Positions 10,897 to 22,241 of a stretch of 64,000 bases of DNA are shown here, one piece after another (the first letter of the stretch is position 1; every line of letters starts with the position of its first letter). The position numbers and the translations under genes are program-made. Source of the DNA: Cryptomeria japonica. Its lineage: Eukaryota > Streptophyta > Pinopsida > Cupressales > Cupressaceae. Location of the stretch: contig NC_081410.1 of the NCBI RefSeq assembly GCF_030272615.1, positions 257,473,533-257,537,532 of the forward strand. The letters are read 5' to 3'. Under the pieces are notes generated by a model. The model made no database searches and had not been told where the DNA came from. It was given only the letters and a program-made list of their open reading frames with translations.

Positions 10897-12301
10897 TGTT
10901 GGCATTTGCATGAAGATTGAATTAATGATATGTTATGTTGTCATTGATGTCAATTGAACTGGTAATAATATTGTTGATATTGTTGTAATATTGTTACTAT
11001 AACTGGTAGGAAGAATTTGTGGAGTAAATCGGTAACCGGTGTAATGGTGTAAACCTTATCTATTGATGTAACTGGTAAACCCTACATGTTGTTTTTGATA
11101 AACCCTAACCAATCAAGTTTATTGGTTATATTGGTTTATGATCTGATGATGAGCGGTAATGATGATGACATGCATGATTCTTGTATAAAGATAATTCCAA
11201 GAGATTTTGGCAAGTTGTTGTAATGGTTTTTGTCTAGGGAATGAGCAAATGTATTGCATCTAATTCAAAGCGCGTGATTAGTTACAAATTTCGATGAAGC
11301 AGTGATCAAGGAGAGATAAAGGTTTTTTTGATTGATGTGCAGAGATTGCTATGTAATCAAATAGTCATACTTGAACTGAATTTATTTGTAATCTCTATGA
11401 GAGTTAGGTTTTATTTGTGCTACCAACCTGATTGATTTGTATTTAAGGTCGATGAAGTTGTTTAGTTGATAGAGTTGGCAAAGAGATAGACACAGTTCAG
11501 TTGAGTGTGTGGTTGCCTAACCGGATGATATATCTGCAATTTGAGTAAAGGCTGATAGGAGCATGAAATGGATTTGATCAAGCAAGTGTAGTGCTATTCA
11601 GATAGATCAGCAAAATCATGTTGTTTTCTAACAATTACAACAAAATTGTAATCCCCTAACCAGGTAATCTCTAATAAGCTTGGTGCTATTCAAATCCTCT
11701 AACAAGGTGGTCCAATAGATTGGATTTTCAAATCCTCTACCGAGGTTACTTCTTATAGGGTATTGCTTCTAACAAGGCATTTGTAGTCAATCCCTTAACT
11801 GGGTGATTCCTAACAGGACCAGTTCTTAACAGGACTTTTTGTAAAGCTTTAATAGGCTAGGCTCCTAATAGGGCAAACTTCAAAAGAGTTCAGATATTAT
11901 CTTGTGAGTCTCATCTCACCGTGGTTTTTACCTATTTGGGTTTCCACGTCAAAAATATTTGTGTCAAGTGGTGAATATTTTTGTGGTTATGTTTTCATGG
12001 TTGATTTACTTAACTACTTCACTATTTTGATAAGTTATGATAATTGGAAGCATTCAAAAATGAAGAAGTTGTTTACTGTTAATTTGTTGTAACAGACAAC
12101 CAGTTTATCTTAAGAGTTTTTATCTTGACAAAGATTATTTCATTGTTAGTTCAAAGTTTACTTTGAGAGATTTATTGGTGAAGTTTGTATCAGTTTTTCT
12201 ATCTACTGATTCACCCCCCCCTCTCAGTAGTTGACTGGATACTTATTCTTTCATCATACCATCATCGACCTTTGCAAGGGTTGGCACAAAAATTGCCAAC
12301 A
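10897..12301 (+). mobile_element. solo LTR of copia type
   Basis: A 1,405-bp unit from TGTTGGCATTTGC to AAAATTGCCAACA, with near-inverted ends. Close to its 3' end it has TGATTCACCCCCCCCTCTCAG, the same motif as in the LTRs of A, B, C and the copia element, which gives plus orientation. It also has the hairpin GTGAG-loop-CTCAC (11904-11919) followed by GTGGTTTTTACC and GGGTTTCCACG. No second copy or coding region belongs to it. Flanks are CTGAT and TTTCT, so no target duplication is visible. It lies in the 3' untranslated part of element F. Confidence 0.6.
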
Positions 12302-12639
12302 TTTCTAGCGATTCAGAGGGGGCCCTAAGCTTGCTTAGGGAAAGATCAGAAGTCTTAGATATCCATTTGGGCATAGAGTGAAGGCCTGAAATAAAAATAT
12401 AATCTCTCCCCTTGCAACTTGGATTACATCAAAATTTTGGCCATTCTCGAAGAGATGACCTATACACGTGCAAATATCAAAAGCAGAAGGACATAAATTA
12501 CAAATATTCACAATATTTACAAAAGGATCTGAAAATCCCTTAAGCACATGCTTTTAGATGCATGCCATTGACTGCAATGGGGAGGCCTTCACCATTTAGC
12601 CTACCGGATTGAAAGAATTAGCCTCCTTTCAGCCTTTAA
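12302..12639 (-). other. 3' untranslated tail of element F, no gene
   Basis: Sequence between the integrase C-terminal remnant and the solo LTR. Minus-strand reading has only short frames after the integrase. I see nothing else supportable. Confidence 0.35.
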
Positions 12640-12804
12640 TTACATAGGGACCACTCCATATGGAGTCAAATTTTGAGTGCCTACCTAGTTTCTCTCTTTG
12701 AGCATCCCATTTCAGGACAAAATCTCCAACTTGGAAGGTCCTCAAAATGGATTTCTTATCCAAATACCTCTTCACCTATCCCTGATGGAAATTTAAGGTT
12801 TTCT
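12640..12804 (-). pseudogene. pol: element F integrase, C-terminal part (separated by element A)
   Basis: The minus-strand reading includes YLDKKSILRTFQVGDFVLKW and then LGRHSKFDSIWSGPYVI. This is the pattern of the gypsy integrase C-terminal domain (RxFQVGDLVL...KFxxxWxGPY). It ends at 12804, exactly where the 5' LTR of element A starts. The upstream half of the integrase resumes beyond A at 19420. A stop lies near the junction. Confidence 0.75.
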
Positions 12805-13588
12805 TGTTGGCAAATGCACACTCCAATGAGAAATTGTAAGTGATTGAAGATTTTGTCATTGATGGCAACCTTGCAATCATAGGACACCTGCAAGACAAGA
12901 TCTCTGCACCGACACCGACAAACTCTACACCGACACACATGACACTAATAGTGAAAGGAAGGATACCGACACCTTGGCCGACTTCAAATTTGTTTGAAAT
13001 GTATTTTGTAATTAATTGTAAAATCATTGTAAGCCAACATGGCGAGTTCTAATATGACACATATATGTATGAGATCATTTTGTAAAAGGAAGATGATGTG
13101 ATAGGATGCAAGATAAGAAGACCTAATATGCAAAATATTGGTTAAGGATTTATGTTGTAGCAAAGCTTAAACTGATACTGAATCTGGCATAGCAGATGCT
13201 AATTTAAAGCAGTACAAGCCATTGGATTAGTATAATCCATTTTTGTAAGTCAGTGTGACTTATTTTGTAATTGAGCAGTGAGCTCTAGGCACTTGGCCTT
13301 CATGCATGTGTAGGCCCCTATTGTAAGAGTAATATTCCCTTATTGGCCAGTAAGTGAATATTGTGGGTCATAAATCCCACTGAGGTTTTTCCCACACCAG
13401 GTTTCCTCGTTAAAATATTGTGTTATGATGTGCTTCTCATGTGGTTACTGTTATTCTTGTTTACTGCATTATTTCTGGTTTATCGGTACATGATTTTAAT
13501 ATGTCTTTCATGTTTCAAGTCAAGTAAATTTATAAACCAGTCAAATACTGATTCACCCCCCCTCTCAATATCTTTGGGAATCCTAACA
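12805..13588 (+). repeat. element A 5' LTR
   Basis: 784 bp, TGTTGG...CTAACA, aligned end to end with 18636-19419. It carries the hairpin GTGGG-loop-CCCAC (13363-13380) followed by GAGGTTTTTCCCACACC and GGTTTCCTCG. The 3' end has GATTCACCCCCCCTCTCA before ATCTTTGGGAATCCTAACA. Confidence 0.88.
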
Positions 13589-13590
13589 AT

Positions 13591-13602
13591 TGGTATCAAA
13601 GC
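13591..13602 (+). other. element A primer-binding site
   Basis: TGGTATCAAAGC, two bases after the LTR end, differs by one base from the initiator-Met tRNA primer site TGGTATCAGAGC. Confidence 0.75.
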
Positions 13603-13659
13603 TTGGTCCTCTATTTTCAAAAGTCTAACAGCTTGAGGAAGATCTTGTCACCGGTAGAG

Positions 13660-14749
13660 ATGGAAAATTTGAAAAATCAATTGGAAACAACTCTTACAGA
13701 TTATGATGCAAAAAAAGGTGAAGAATATCAAACTTGAAGATGATGTAAAGGCTTCTCAGGATATTATTCAAGCACTTCAAGAGAATTTTACTATTGCAAG
13801 GAACAAGAGAAGAGAACTTTGTGAAAAGATGCAGAATGAGGAAAATGAAAAGGAAACTCTTAATGATTTGATAAACAAGCTAAGACAAGAGATCAGTACA
13901 ACAAGGAATGAGATGTAGGATATGACTATGAGATTTTGTAAAGAAATTGAAGTTAGAAAGAAGAATGATGAAGACTTGGCTAGAAGACTAAATGATCCTG
14001 GAAATGAAAACACAAGACTCAGTAATGAAAATGATATGTTGAAGATAGATCTTATGCACACACAAAATGACATAACTGAACTCATAAGACATAAAGGAAT
14101 CTTGGAGAGTGAATTGACTACTACAAATCATCACAAGGAGAAATTCAAGAAAAGTTCAGAAGAACTAAGTGACATGCCGAAGAATCAGAAACCTAATGGT
14201 GATACAAATGGCCTTGGCTTTGAAGTTGGTGAAAGCTCCGGTACTGCAAACAATCATGATCATAACAAACTAGTAAGACAACCTTCTGCTTACAAGTTTA
14301 ATGACAAATGCTTTAATTGTAACAAGTATGGTCATAGAGAAAACCAGTGCAGATCTAGAAATTATCAGAACACTAATACACCCACCAGTCAATATTCCAA
14401 ATGCAACAAAATTGGTCATAATTCAGAAAATTGTAGAATGAACGTGAGATGTTATGTTTGTGGGAGATTTGGGCACTTATCAAATCAATGTAGAACACAT
14501 ACCGACATAGGATATGGGAAATCTATTCAGAAGAATAATGTGACTTGTTATGCCTGTAACAAAATTGGACATATTGCAAAATTTTGTAGAAGTAAGGCAT
14601 CACCAATAAATAACAAAGGTCCTAGTTTGAAAGGTAAATAAAAGGTTGAAGAGGTAAAGCAAGAATTCTTAAAACAATGGATCAGAAAGTCAGATCTGAA
14701 TGTTGATGGGAATACTCCTCCACCGGCAAGAGACTCTTCATCTAACTGA
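13660..14749 (+). pseudogene. element A coiled-coil/zinc-knuckle protein (gag-like), broken
   Basis: Reading starts at the ATG at 13660 (MENLKNQLETTLTDYDA), as in element B. An A-run near 13713 causes a frameshift, and in-frame stops follow at 13916-13918 (where B has Gln) and 14639-14641. The first ~200 residues form a charged coiled coil. The C-terminal part has four CCHC-type knuckles, including CFNCNKYGHRENQC, CYVCGRFGHLSNQC and CYACNKIGHIAKFC. The second knuckle has lost its first Cys (YSKCNKIGHNSENC). CCHC knuckles bind RNA. A capsid domain of the usual UBN2 or retrotransposon-gag type is not apparent, so gag is assigned by position and knuckles only. Confidence 0.75.
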
Positions 14750-15054
14750 AGAAAAATCCTTTGGGGGTTCAGCAACAAAATGAAAAACTTGCTATTATTC
14801 CCTCGGTTAATGGTAAGAAGTTGAAATTGCTTCTATACTGGCAGATGACTTAAGTTGTGACTTAACCGGCAAGCATTAAATGTGGTAGTTGGAAAAAATA
14901 ATATTATAAAGCAATTATTTTAGCTTCTTTTTCATTCACCAAGCATTCAAATCCTCGAAAGTGCAAAAATTCCCGAGTGAAGGTATTCTAAGCGAAGAAG
15001 TGAAGCAATCCATCAAAGCATTCATCCCTAAGGTAGATTGAGGTATTTATAGCT

Positions 15055-18000
15055 ATGGTATCTTCATCCACTCCTACATTTATTGCTAACCCTACTGTTG
15101 TTGAAGTTATTAAGCGCCCTAGACCCATTTTCAAACTAGTTTCCAAAATTGCAAAGAAAGATGATAGCATAGGTGCATTTTCTTAAATCCCTAAAGGACT
15201 AGTATATGCTGAAGACCCTAGGATGTATATACATTGTCATATTGATGAATTAGGTGATGATACAATTAAGATCATGTTTAAAATTGTGATTTGTGATGAA
15301 TACGGAAATGTCAAACTTGAACATAAGATAGTAGAAACCCTAGGTTTCACTGAAATTCTTAGTATCCCAGATTTTCCCAAGGATATCATAAGGATTGTGT
15401 TAAGAAGAGTACATGGGGAATTTTTCTGGTTAGATTCTATTCATAAAATCACAAAAGAAGCAGTAAAAGTTGTAACAGGGTTACCCTCCATTGGTAACAG
15501 ACCGAACAAAACAAAGAAGGTCTCAAATGACATAGTTATAAACCTAACTCTGTTTCAGATTTATCAGTATGATCTTAGGTTATAAATGTCAGATTTATTA
15601 TTATGATCTTAGGTTATAAGGCTACACATACAAATCGGTTAAACTTAGTTTCTAGCCTATGTATCAAGAGTGCCTATGATATGGTAAATGATAATGCAAG
15701 GATAGACATATGCGAATGGCTTAAAGATGAGTTGATAGAAAATTTGGGAAGGATTAAAGGAGATAAGAAAGGAACATTTAGATTTAGAAACTTACTTGTT
15801 TGTCTGATGCTATACATAACCAAACAAGTACCCGATATTGGTGCTAGAGATTTTGGCTTTGACATACTGGTAGGAAAACAACTGTTAGATCTATTGAAAA
15901 ATATGGGAGAGAACAAGGAGAAAAACATAAATGAGCATTTTAAAGATTTGAAAGCTCGAATGAAGACTAGAGTAAGACCATCACAAGCTATTGTGGATAA
16001 GTATCAAAAGGAAATCTATTTTGTGATCAAGAAAGATGAAATTTGGATGGAAGCAGTTGTCCCTCAAACTATTTGGGTAACTAAAATGGGCTATGAAATA
16101 GATGACAACATCATAGAAACATATACAAAATCCCTCCTTGAAGCTCCAAAGGAATCGGAAGAGGAAGTTTTGGAAATGCTGAAACAATAGAAAGTACTAT
16201 TCAATCTAGGAAAAGGGTTAAGAAAGTTGAAGCAACTGTAAGAAAAGGAACCCGATAGGAAAAGGCAATCAAGGAAGATGTTTTGAGACAAACTGGTTGA
16301 AAGTGAGTTGGAAGCACCTCAACCGGAAACTCATCTTTTACCGATTGGTACTTCTTCTGAAAGTGATGTACCTATTGTATTTAAAAGGGTTGAAAGAAAA
16401 AGAAAACCCTCACCCGTACCCTCTCCCACACCTAAAAGAACAAGATAGAAGCAATAGGTAGTAAGGCCTCCGATAAAGAAAATGACTCCTAAGAAGAAGA
16501 AGGTGAAATAGACTATTTCTCCTCTAGACAAACTTCTTAGCAAAATTACAGAGGATGGTAAGCTAAAGAACATCAATAAAATGTACAATACACTATCAGC
16601 TGATGATAAGGAAAGCATAGAAAACAGTGTAATTCTACACTTAGATATATACAAGAAATTTTTGATGCAAATTGTTGATGAAATTCCAAATGACTTGTAT
16701 AGGAGATTAGAAGCTAGAAGATTAGCCATTGTTGAACTGGATAAAAAGATTAAGATTGACAAATTACTGGCAGTGCATCAAGTTAACTCACCTAATGAAA
16801 TAGACAAATTAATCAGTGAGGCTAACCGAACAGTATTTTCTACTGCTCACCGACATGTAGCACTAATGGCTGGCAAAGTAACTGAAGTATCTAAGGAAGC
16901 AGTAGATGGATGGGATATATTCTTTATGGAAAAAGAAAAAGAGGAAGAATTACTTAGACCTAATCCTATCAAAGTATATCAAAAGGATAGAGATAAGGGG
17001 AAAGGTAAGGCAAGTGGACCACTAAGCCTGAAAAATAACTGACAATGTGCCCCACCTCTCTCAGATACTCCACCGGTAGGCACTGCTGAAAATCAACTGG
17101 CCACTAAGAGTATGGAAACTCCAGTAGAAGATAGAAATCCTGAATCAGAAATTTTGTATACAGTAAATGTAGACACTTAGGAAGTTAACGTTGTGGTTGA
17201 CAAAGAAACCACTGAGGATAAAGAGAAAAATGTGACTACTGAGTCACTGGCTGTAGAGGTTGAGATGAACATAGAAAAACCATCACAGACAAAGCAACCA
17301 TCAAAGGATACCACTAAGAAACTGATTGAAACAACAGACAAACCATTTGAAGAACTAGCTAAGCAAAATTTAGAGGCACAAGCTGAGAAACCGACAACTA
17401 AAAACTCAGAGAAACTGTCTGAGACACAGATAGAGAAACCAAAACCGGTATAGGTTGAAGCACAGCTACAAACAGAGACAGTGCCACTGACCCAAACTAA
17501 AAAGCATAAACCTTTGTTTGTAGAAATGCAAAAATAGACATACCTACCAGAGGTCGAATCAAGCAAGGAAATTACCACAACTGGTAGCATGGCTATTATA
17601 AAGACTGTTGGACAAACATCTGGTACAACTATGACAAAATTTAGACCTACTAATGTAACAGAGGTTCTATTAGATTCAATAAAGAATATCACCAAATGCA
17701 ATGCACAAGCCTATAAGGCTATTGATGATACAATACCAATTCTTAAATTGATAGCACCAAAGTGCAGTGTTGAGAATAAAGATTCTTTAAGTCAACTAGA
17801 CACATCGTCTAAGTTCATTACTAGCAACCTATTGAATATTGATCAGATAAAAGAGAACACATTTAAGGAGAGAATGATAAAAGAAAAAGAAATTATTTGA
17901 GGATATTGTAAAGAAAAACAAGGAAGAAATGGACACCCTTTTACTAGAACTTGGAGAAATAATCTATGACTTTGAGAAATTGTACAAGGATACTTGCAAA

Positions 18001-18444
18001 ACAAATGTATTAACAGAAGATCTTGACAAAGCGATCAACAAAGCTCAAGAAAAGATAAACAATATTGCTGACAATTTGATTGGAACATCAAATTCATTTT
18101 TGGAGTTAGAAAAGAAGATTGCAGAACATGAAGAGAAAATCAAGAAGTTAGAAAATGACAAACAAGGAATAAAGGATAAGGCAAAGGACTTGAAATGCAG
18201 ACTTAGTCCAAGACTTGAATACCTTACTTCTTTGAGAAAAGAAATATTTGAAGCTCTGGTTCCCGGACTGAAGACATTGGAAGAGCAAATGCACATACTC
18301 ACCGGTACTGTGCAGAGAACACAAGAAGCAATAAAAGATAGCAAAACTTTTAGCAATAGCATAAATTTAGTTTTGACAGATATCTTTCAGATTGTAACCC
18401 ATCGGTTACAAGAATCTCGACAGGACTCCACTGATAGCGAATGA
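15055..18444 (+). pseudogene. element A ORF2, long protein of unknown function, broken
   Basis: Starts at ATG 15055 (MVSSSTPTFIANPTVVEVIK), matching the start in element B, and ends at the TGA near 18444 after QESRQDSTDSE. It would be about 1,130 residues but has stops (for example near 15184) and frame changes. There are three parts: an N-terminal domain to about 16190 with IPDFPKDIIRIVLRRVHGEF, LDSIHKITKEAVKVV and MGYEIDDNIIETY; a middle part (16500-17040, DKLLSKITEDGKLKN) followed by Lys/Thr/Glu-rich repeats; and a C-terminal coiled coil (17930-18440). No enzyme motif or membrane segment is seen. Position before the 3' LTR recalls env-like ORFs of SIRE elements, but no homology is claimed. 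Homologous to ORF2 of B and of C. Confidence 0.6.
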
Positions 18445-18621
18445 CAACCTTTGTGGTTGATGTCAAAGGGGAAGTAGTGGGATGAGAAAATGGTCAGAAA
18501 GGAAGGGACTTCATCTGCTCAGGGGGAGCATACAATTTTGGAAAGATAATTTTTTTGGCAGACTATTTTTGGATATCATTTTGGACACTTTTAATTTTTC
18601 TCATGAGTGTTACCATCAATG

Positions 18622-18635
18622 CCAAAGGGGGAGAT
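18622..18635 (+). other. element A polypurine tract
   Basis: CCAAAGGGGGAGAT directly precedes the 3' LTR. The same sequence precedes the 3' LTR in B, C and the copia element (complement CTCCCCCTTTGG on the plus strand there). Confidence 0.75.
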
Positions 18636-19419
18636 TGTTGGAAAATGCACACTCCAATGAGAAATTGTAAATGATTGAAGTTTTTGTCATTGATGGCAAC
18701 CTTGCAATCATAAGACACTGACAAAACAAGATACCGGCACCGGCACTGACAGACTTTACATCGGCACATAGGACACCGACAGTGAAAGGAAGGATACTGA
18801 CACCTTGGCCAACTTCAATTTTGTTTGAAATGTATTTTGTAATTAATTGTAAAATCATTGTAAGCCGACATGGCAAGTTGTAATATGACTCATATATGTA
18901 TGAGAACATTTTGTAGTAGGAAGATGATGTGATAGGATGCAAGATAAGCAGACCTAATATGCAAAATATTGGTTAAGGATTTATGTTGTAGCAGAGCTTA
19001 AATTGGTACTGAATCTGGCATAGCAGATGCTGATTTGAAGTAGTAAAAGCCATTGGATTAGTATAATCTATTTTTGTAAGTCATCGTGACTTCTTTTGTA
19101 ATTGAGTAGTGATTTCTAGGCACTTGGCCTTCCTGCATGTGCAAGCCCCTATTGTAAGAGTAATATTCCCTTATTGGCCAGTAAGTGAATATTGTGGGTC
19201 ACAAATCCCACTGAGATTTTTCCCACACCGGGTTTCCTCGTTAAAATACTGTGTTATGATGTGCTTCTCATGTGGTTACTGTTATTCTTGTTTACTGCAT
19301 TATTTCTGGTTTATCGGTACACAGTTTTAATATGTCTTTCATGTTTTAAGTCAAGTAAATTTATAAACCAGTCAGATACTGATTCACCCCCCCTCTCAGT
19401 ATCTTTGGGAATCCTAACA
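18636..19419 (+). repeat. element A 3' LTR
   Basis: 784 bp copy of the 5' LTR, from TGTTGGAAAATGC to ATCCTAACA, followed by CTTCT. The hairpin is conserved at 19194-19211. Confidence 0.88.
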
Positions 19420-20366
19420 CTTCTTCACCTTCTCTCTGACCTCTTCAAGCTCTGTAAGTTAAGCATACCTCACTAATAAGGCATCTTTTTCTAGGAGCTC
19501 CAACTAATGTGCTAGGTCTAGAGATGGTAACTCAGGGGGCAAGTGAAGCCTTTGCTTCCCTTCCATATACTATCACAAAAGGTGAGTTGTCCAAATCTCT
19601 CTTGGGAGTAATTCTATCAGCCCATAGGGATGTTCCCAATTTGAGGTGCCATGACCTCTGATTGTCATCAAGAGTCCTCTTGATGATTCTAATGAGATTT
19701 TTGTTGGAGGACTCAACTAAGCCATTGCCTTGGGGTAGAAATTTGGTGATGTTTTCAAAAACACATCATGCTAGACTACCCATAGGCTAGTTTGGGATCC
19801 TACAAAGGCCTTATAACTATTTGATATAATGGTGGAAGGGGCTCCAAATTTGGTTGTAATCCCCTCAAGGAATTGAACCGCTGAATTCTTAGTTGCATCC
19901 TTCAAAGAAAATAGACTAAGAAAAATCCACTTGTGGCATGCACTTGATACTGGATTGATAGGGACAATAAAATCAAGCCCCCATTGTGCAAAAGGTTAAT
20001 CAATAAATAAGGGATGAAGGGGCAGGGTTGCTAATCTTTGTTTGCCTATTAAGAGTGCACACTCCTTGCACTGCCTGAACCATTTGTGGTATCACCAAAT
20101 AAGTAGGTCCAATAATAGCCTAGCCTTATGATTTTCATGGCCGTGGTTCTTGCTGAGAAATGGCCACCTGAGGATCCATTATGAAACTCCTTTAGTAGCC
20201 TATTAGTTTGATTACCCTGAATACACCTTAGCAGGACATCATCTAGGTCCCTCTTTAACAAAACCCCATCCACCAAAGCATAGGGTATGGACTGTAACCT
20301 AAGATGCCTCCTCCTAGTTCTATAAAAGTGAGGAGGATAGTTGTGATCCTTTAGGAATGTAGTCAT
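19420..20366 (-). pseudogene. pol: element F integrase, zinc-binding and core domains
   Basis: Minus strand. The N-terminal part (20366-20049) has the HHCC-type zinc region with FHNGSSGGHFSARTTAMKII and LGYYWTYLF. The core follows in shifted frames: WGLDFIVPINP (first Asp, near 19960), a second region SNSYKAFVG where the usual Asp appears to be Asn, and LPQGNGLVESSNK (catalytic Glu, near 19720). It ends with SLDLAHQLELLEKDALL up to 19420. Integrase inserts the cDNA into host DNA. Several stops and frame changes, and separation from its C-terminal domain by element A, make it dead. Confidence 0.8.
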
Positions 20367-20399
20367 ATTCTGGAACTAGTCAGATTGAACATTTTCCTG

Positions 20400-21081
20400 G
20401 TTTTCAACTTGTTCTTCTTCTTGTAGCAAGAGGGAGATCTCTGAATCTTTTCTAGAAGATGAATTAAACTATTCATAGAATTCCCTTCCCCTTACTAACC
20501 TGGTAATTTTTATGTCAAGGTCATACTCCATGGCCTTAGTGATCCATCCATCTCTCTTCACACCAATATCCTCGTTGAGAAGAAAATATTTCACACTTGC
20601 ATGTAGGACTAAGAGCTAAACTCGGTTATTTGAGAGCATGTGTGTAAATTTTTTTAGTGCTCTCACAACTATTATGACCTTATTTTCCACATAGCTATAC
20701 CTAAGTTCATAGTCTTTTAGTTATTCACTGAAAAAAGATATGGGTTGCTCCAATCCTTCCCGATTTAACTGTGTGAGGACAACAAATATACTTGCATATC
20801 CTCCTAATGTATAATGGATGAAATCCTTCTTATAGTTTGGGTTGACTAAGGTAGGAGCCTAAGAAATGGCCATTTTGATCTAATCAAAGCCCTCCTTCCC
20901 ATCATTGGTCCATTTGAAGGGTAAATCTTTCTTTAGCATAGATATGAAAGGCTTAACCAAGGCTGCAAGGTTTGGGATAAACCTTCTATCAAATTTGATT
21001 CTTCCAAGGAAGCTCTAAAGTCCTTTCTTGTGATGCGGAAGTGGAAGAGACACAATAGCTTCCACCTCTCTGGGTCTATGG
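20400..21081 (-). pseudogene. pol: element F RNase H (gypsy type) and connection to integrase
   Basis: Minus-strand reading after the RT. IPNLAALVKPFISMLKKDLP and FKWTNDGKEGFDQIK mark the RT-RNase H connection. Then come FIHYTLGGYASIFVVLTQ, the block YELRYSYVENKVIIVVRALK and KKFTHMLSNNRV. This is the usual Ty3 RNase H that removes RNA from the hybrid. The catalytic Asp and Glu positions appear substituted (Tyr, Val), and stops interrupt it. It is distinct from the archaeal-type RNase H upstream of the RT. Confidence 0.7.
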
Positions 21082-22014
21082 CTAGACCATCCTTAGATAC
21101 AATGTGTCCAAGTAGTTTTCCCTAATCAGTGGCAAATACACACTTGTGGGGTTTAAGGGCACACCATATTCTTTGCACCGTTTGAATACTTGCTCAAGGT
21201 GAGCGAAGTGATCTACTGCATGCTTGGAGTATACAGTGATATCATCAAGATATATAGGTACAAATTCTATTAATACTCCCCTTAAAGGCCATATCCATGT
21301 CTCTTTGAAATTTGCACTTGCATTTGTTAGTCCAAAGGGCATTTTACAATAGGCATAAGTGTCCCAATTAGTAGTGAATGTAGTCTTAAATTGGTTTTAT
21401 TCTTGGACTAGGATTTGATTATATCTTGAGTATCCATCCAAGAATGAAAATATTATTGAGCCACTAACTTTGGCTAAAATTTGTTCCATAGAAGGGAGGG
21501 GATAATGATATTTGAGGGAGGCTCTATTGAGGTCCCTAAAGTCTACACACAATCTTATTTCCCCATTCTTCTTCCTAAGTGGAACAAGATTGGCTACCCA
21601 AGAAGAATTCTTTATTGGTAAAATATTACTAGATTCTATAAGATTGGATAACTTCTTTCTCATCAAAGGCTCAATTTTGGGGTTTATGGGTCTTTTCTTT
21701 TGTCTGATAGGCTTTGCATTAGAATCTAAATCTATGGTATGCTGAGATAAGATAGTATCATACCCTTTTATATCCTTATATGTAAAAGAAAAAATATCAT
21801 TATACTCTTGACAAAGATTGATAAAAGTACCTTGATCACTTTGGGAACATACCTTTCCAAAATTGAGAGCTCTACCATCAGATATGGGGGCTGACTTGTA
21901 GTCTCCTTTCCTTATGGCCAGGTTCATTGCTCTCCCTTTCATCTGATCATCGATGTTGAAGATCCCCTCCAAGGTGATCAATCCTTTCGATAGCTTGTTT
22001 GAGCTTAGCTGCAT
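21082..22014 (-). pseudogene. pol: element F reverse transcriptase
   Basis: Minus strand, in two frames (22014-21397 and 21342-21082). The first has the pre-RT linker, then KNGEIRLCVDFRDLNRAS and YHYPLPSMEQILAKVSGS. The second starts MPFGLTNASANFKETW and has the catalytic box YLDD within IYLDDITVYSKHAVDHF. A short gap with a frame change separates them. RT copies the RNA genome to cDNA. The order of motifs is that of Ty3/gypsy. The copy is inactive because of the frame break. Confidence 0.85.
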
Positions 22015-22189
22015 AATCTAATCTCCATACTAGTCTTGTAGCATGCCTTGCTTCTTATGTGAGAACTTTGCTTCATCTTGCAGGAAGCTCACAATCTATT
22101 GATCAGAATCAAAGACTTGCCAATTCACTTAGTTATCAGGAAATACAAGTCTCAGCATAAGTCTGATCTGTTGTTCTTTCTCTGCTACA

Positions 22190-22236
22190 ACATGACATAA
22201 AATTTCATGTTGAGCACCAATTGTTTCTAATCGGTT
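22190..22236 (-). pseudogene. element F archaeal-type RNase H, C-terminal end (split by element D)
   Basis: Minus-strand reading from 22236 down has RLETIGAQHE, the end of a plant-type RNase H domain. It is separated from the rest of the domain (31205-31600) by element D. Ignoring D and one copy of its AGCAT target duplication, the reading is in frame across the junction. The residue where these enzymes have the last catalytic Asp reads Asn. Confidence 0.7.
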
Positions 22237-22241
22237 AGCAT

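Larger units (their letters stand above)
12805..19419 (+). mobile_element. element A: non-autonomous LTR retrotransposon, family 1 (gag-like plus ORF2, no pol)
   Basis: Plus-strand element of 6,615 bp with two 784-bp LTRs (12805-13588 and 18636-19419) that start TGTTGG and end CTAACA. Flanks are TTTCT (12800-12804) and CTTCT (19420-19424), a 5-bp target duplication with one mismatch. The primer site is at 13591-13602 and the polypurine tract ends at 18635. Inside are a coiled-coil/zinc-knuckle gene and ORF2. No protease, integrase, RT or RNase H is recognised. It sits in the integrase of element F. Element B is a second copy of the same family. Confidence 0.85.

Noticed and set aside
17177-17701. 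minus-strand frame of 174 codons, Val/Ser-rich
   Set aside because: Reverse complement of the Thr/Glu/Lys-rich part of element A ORF2.
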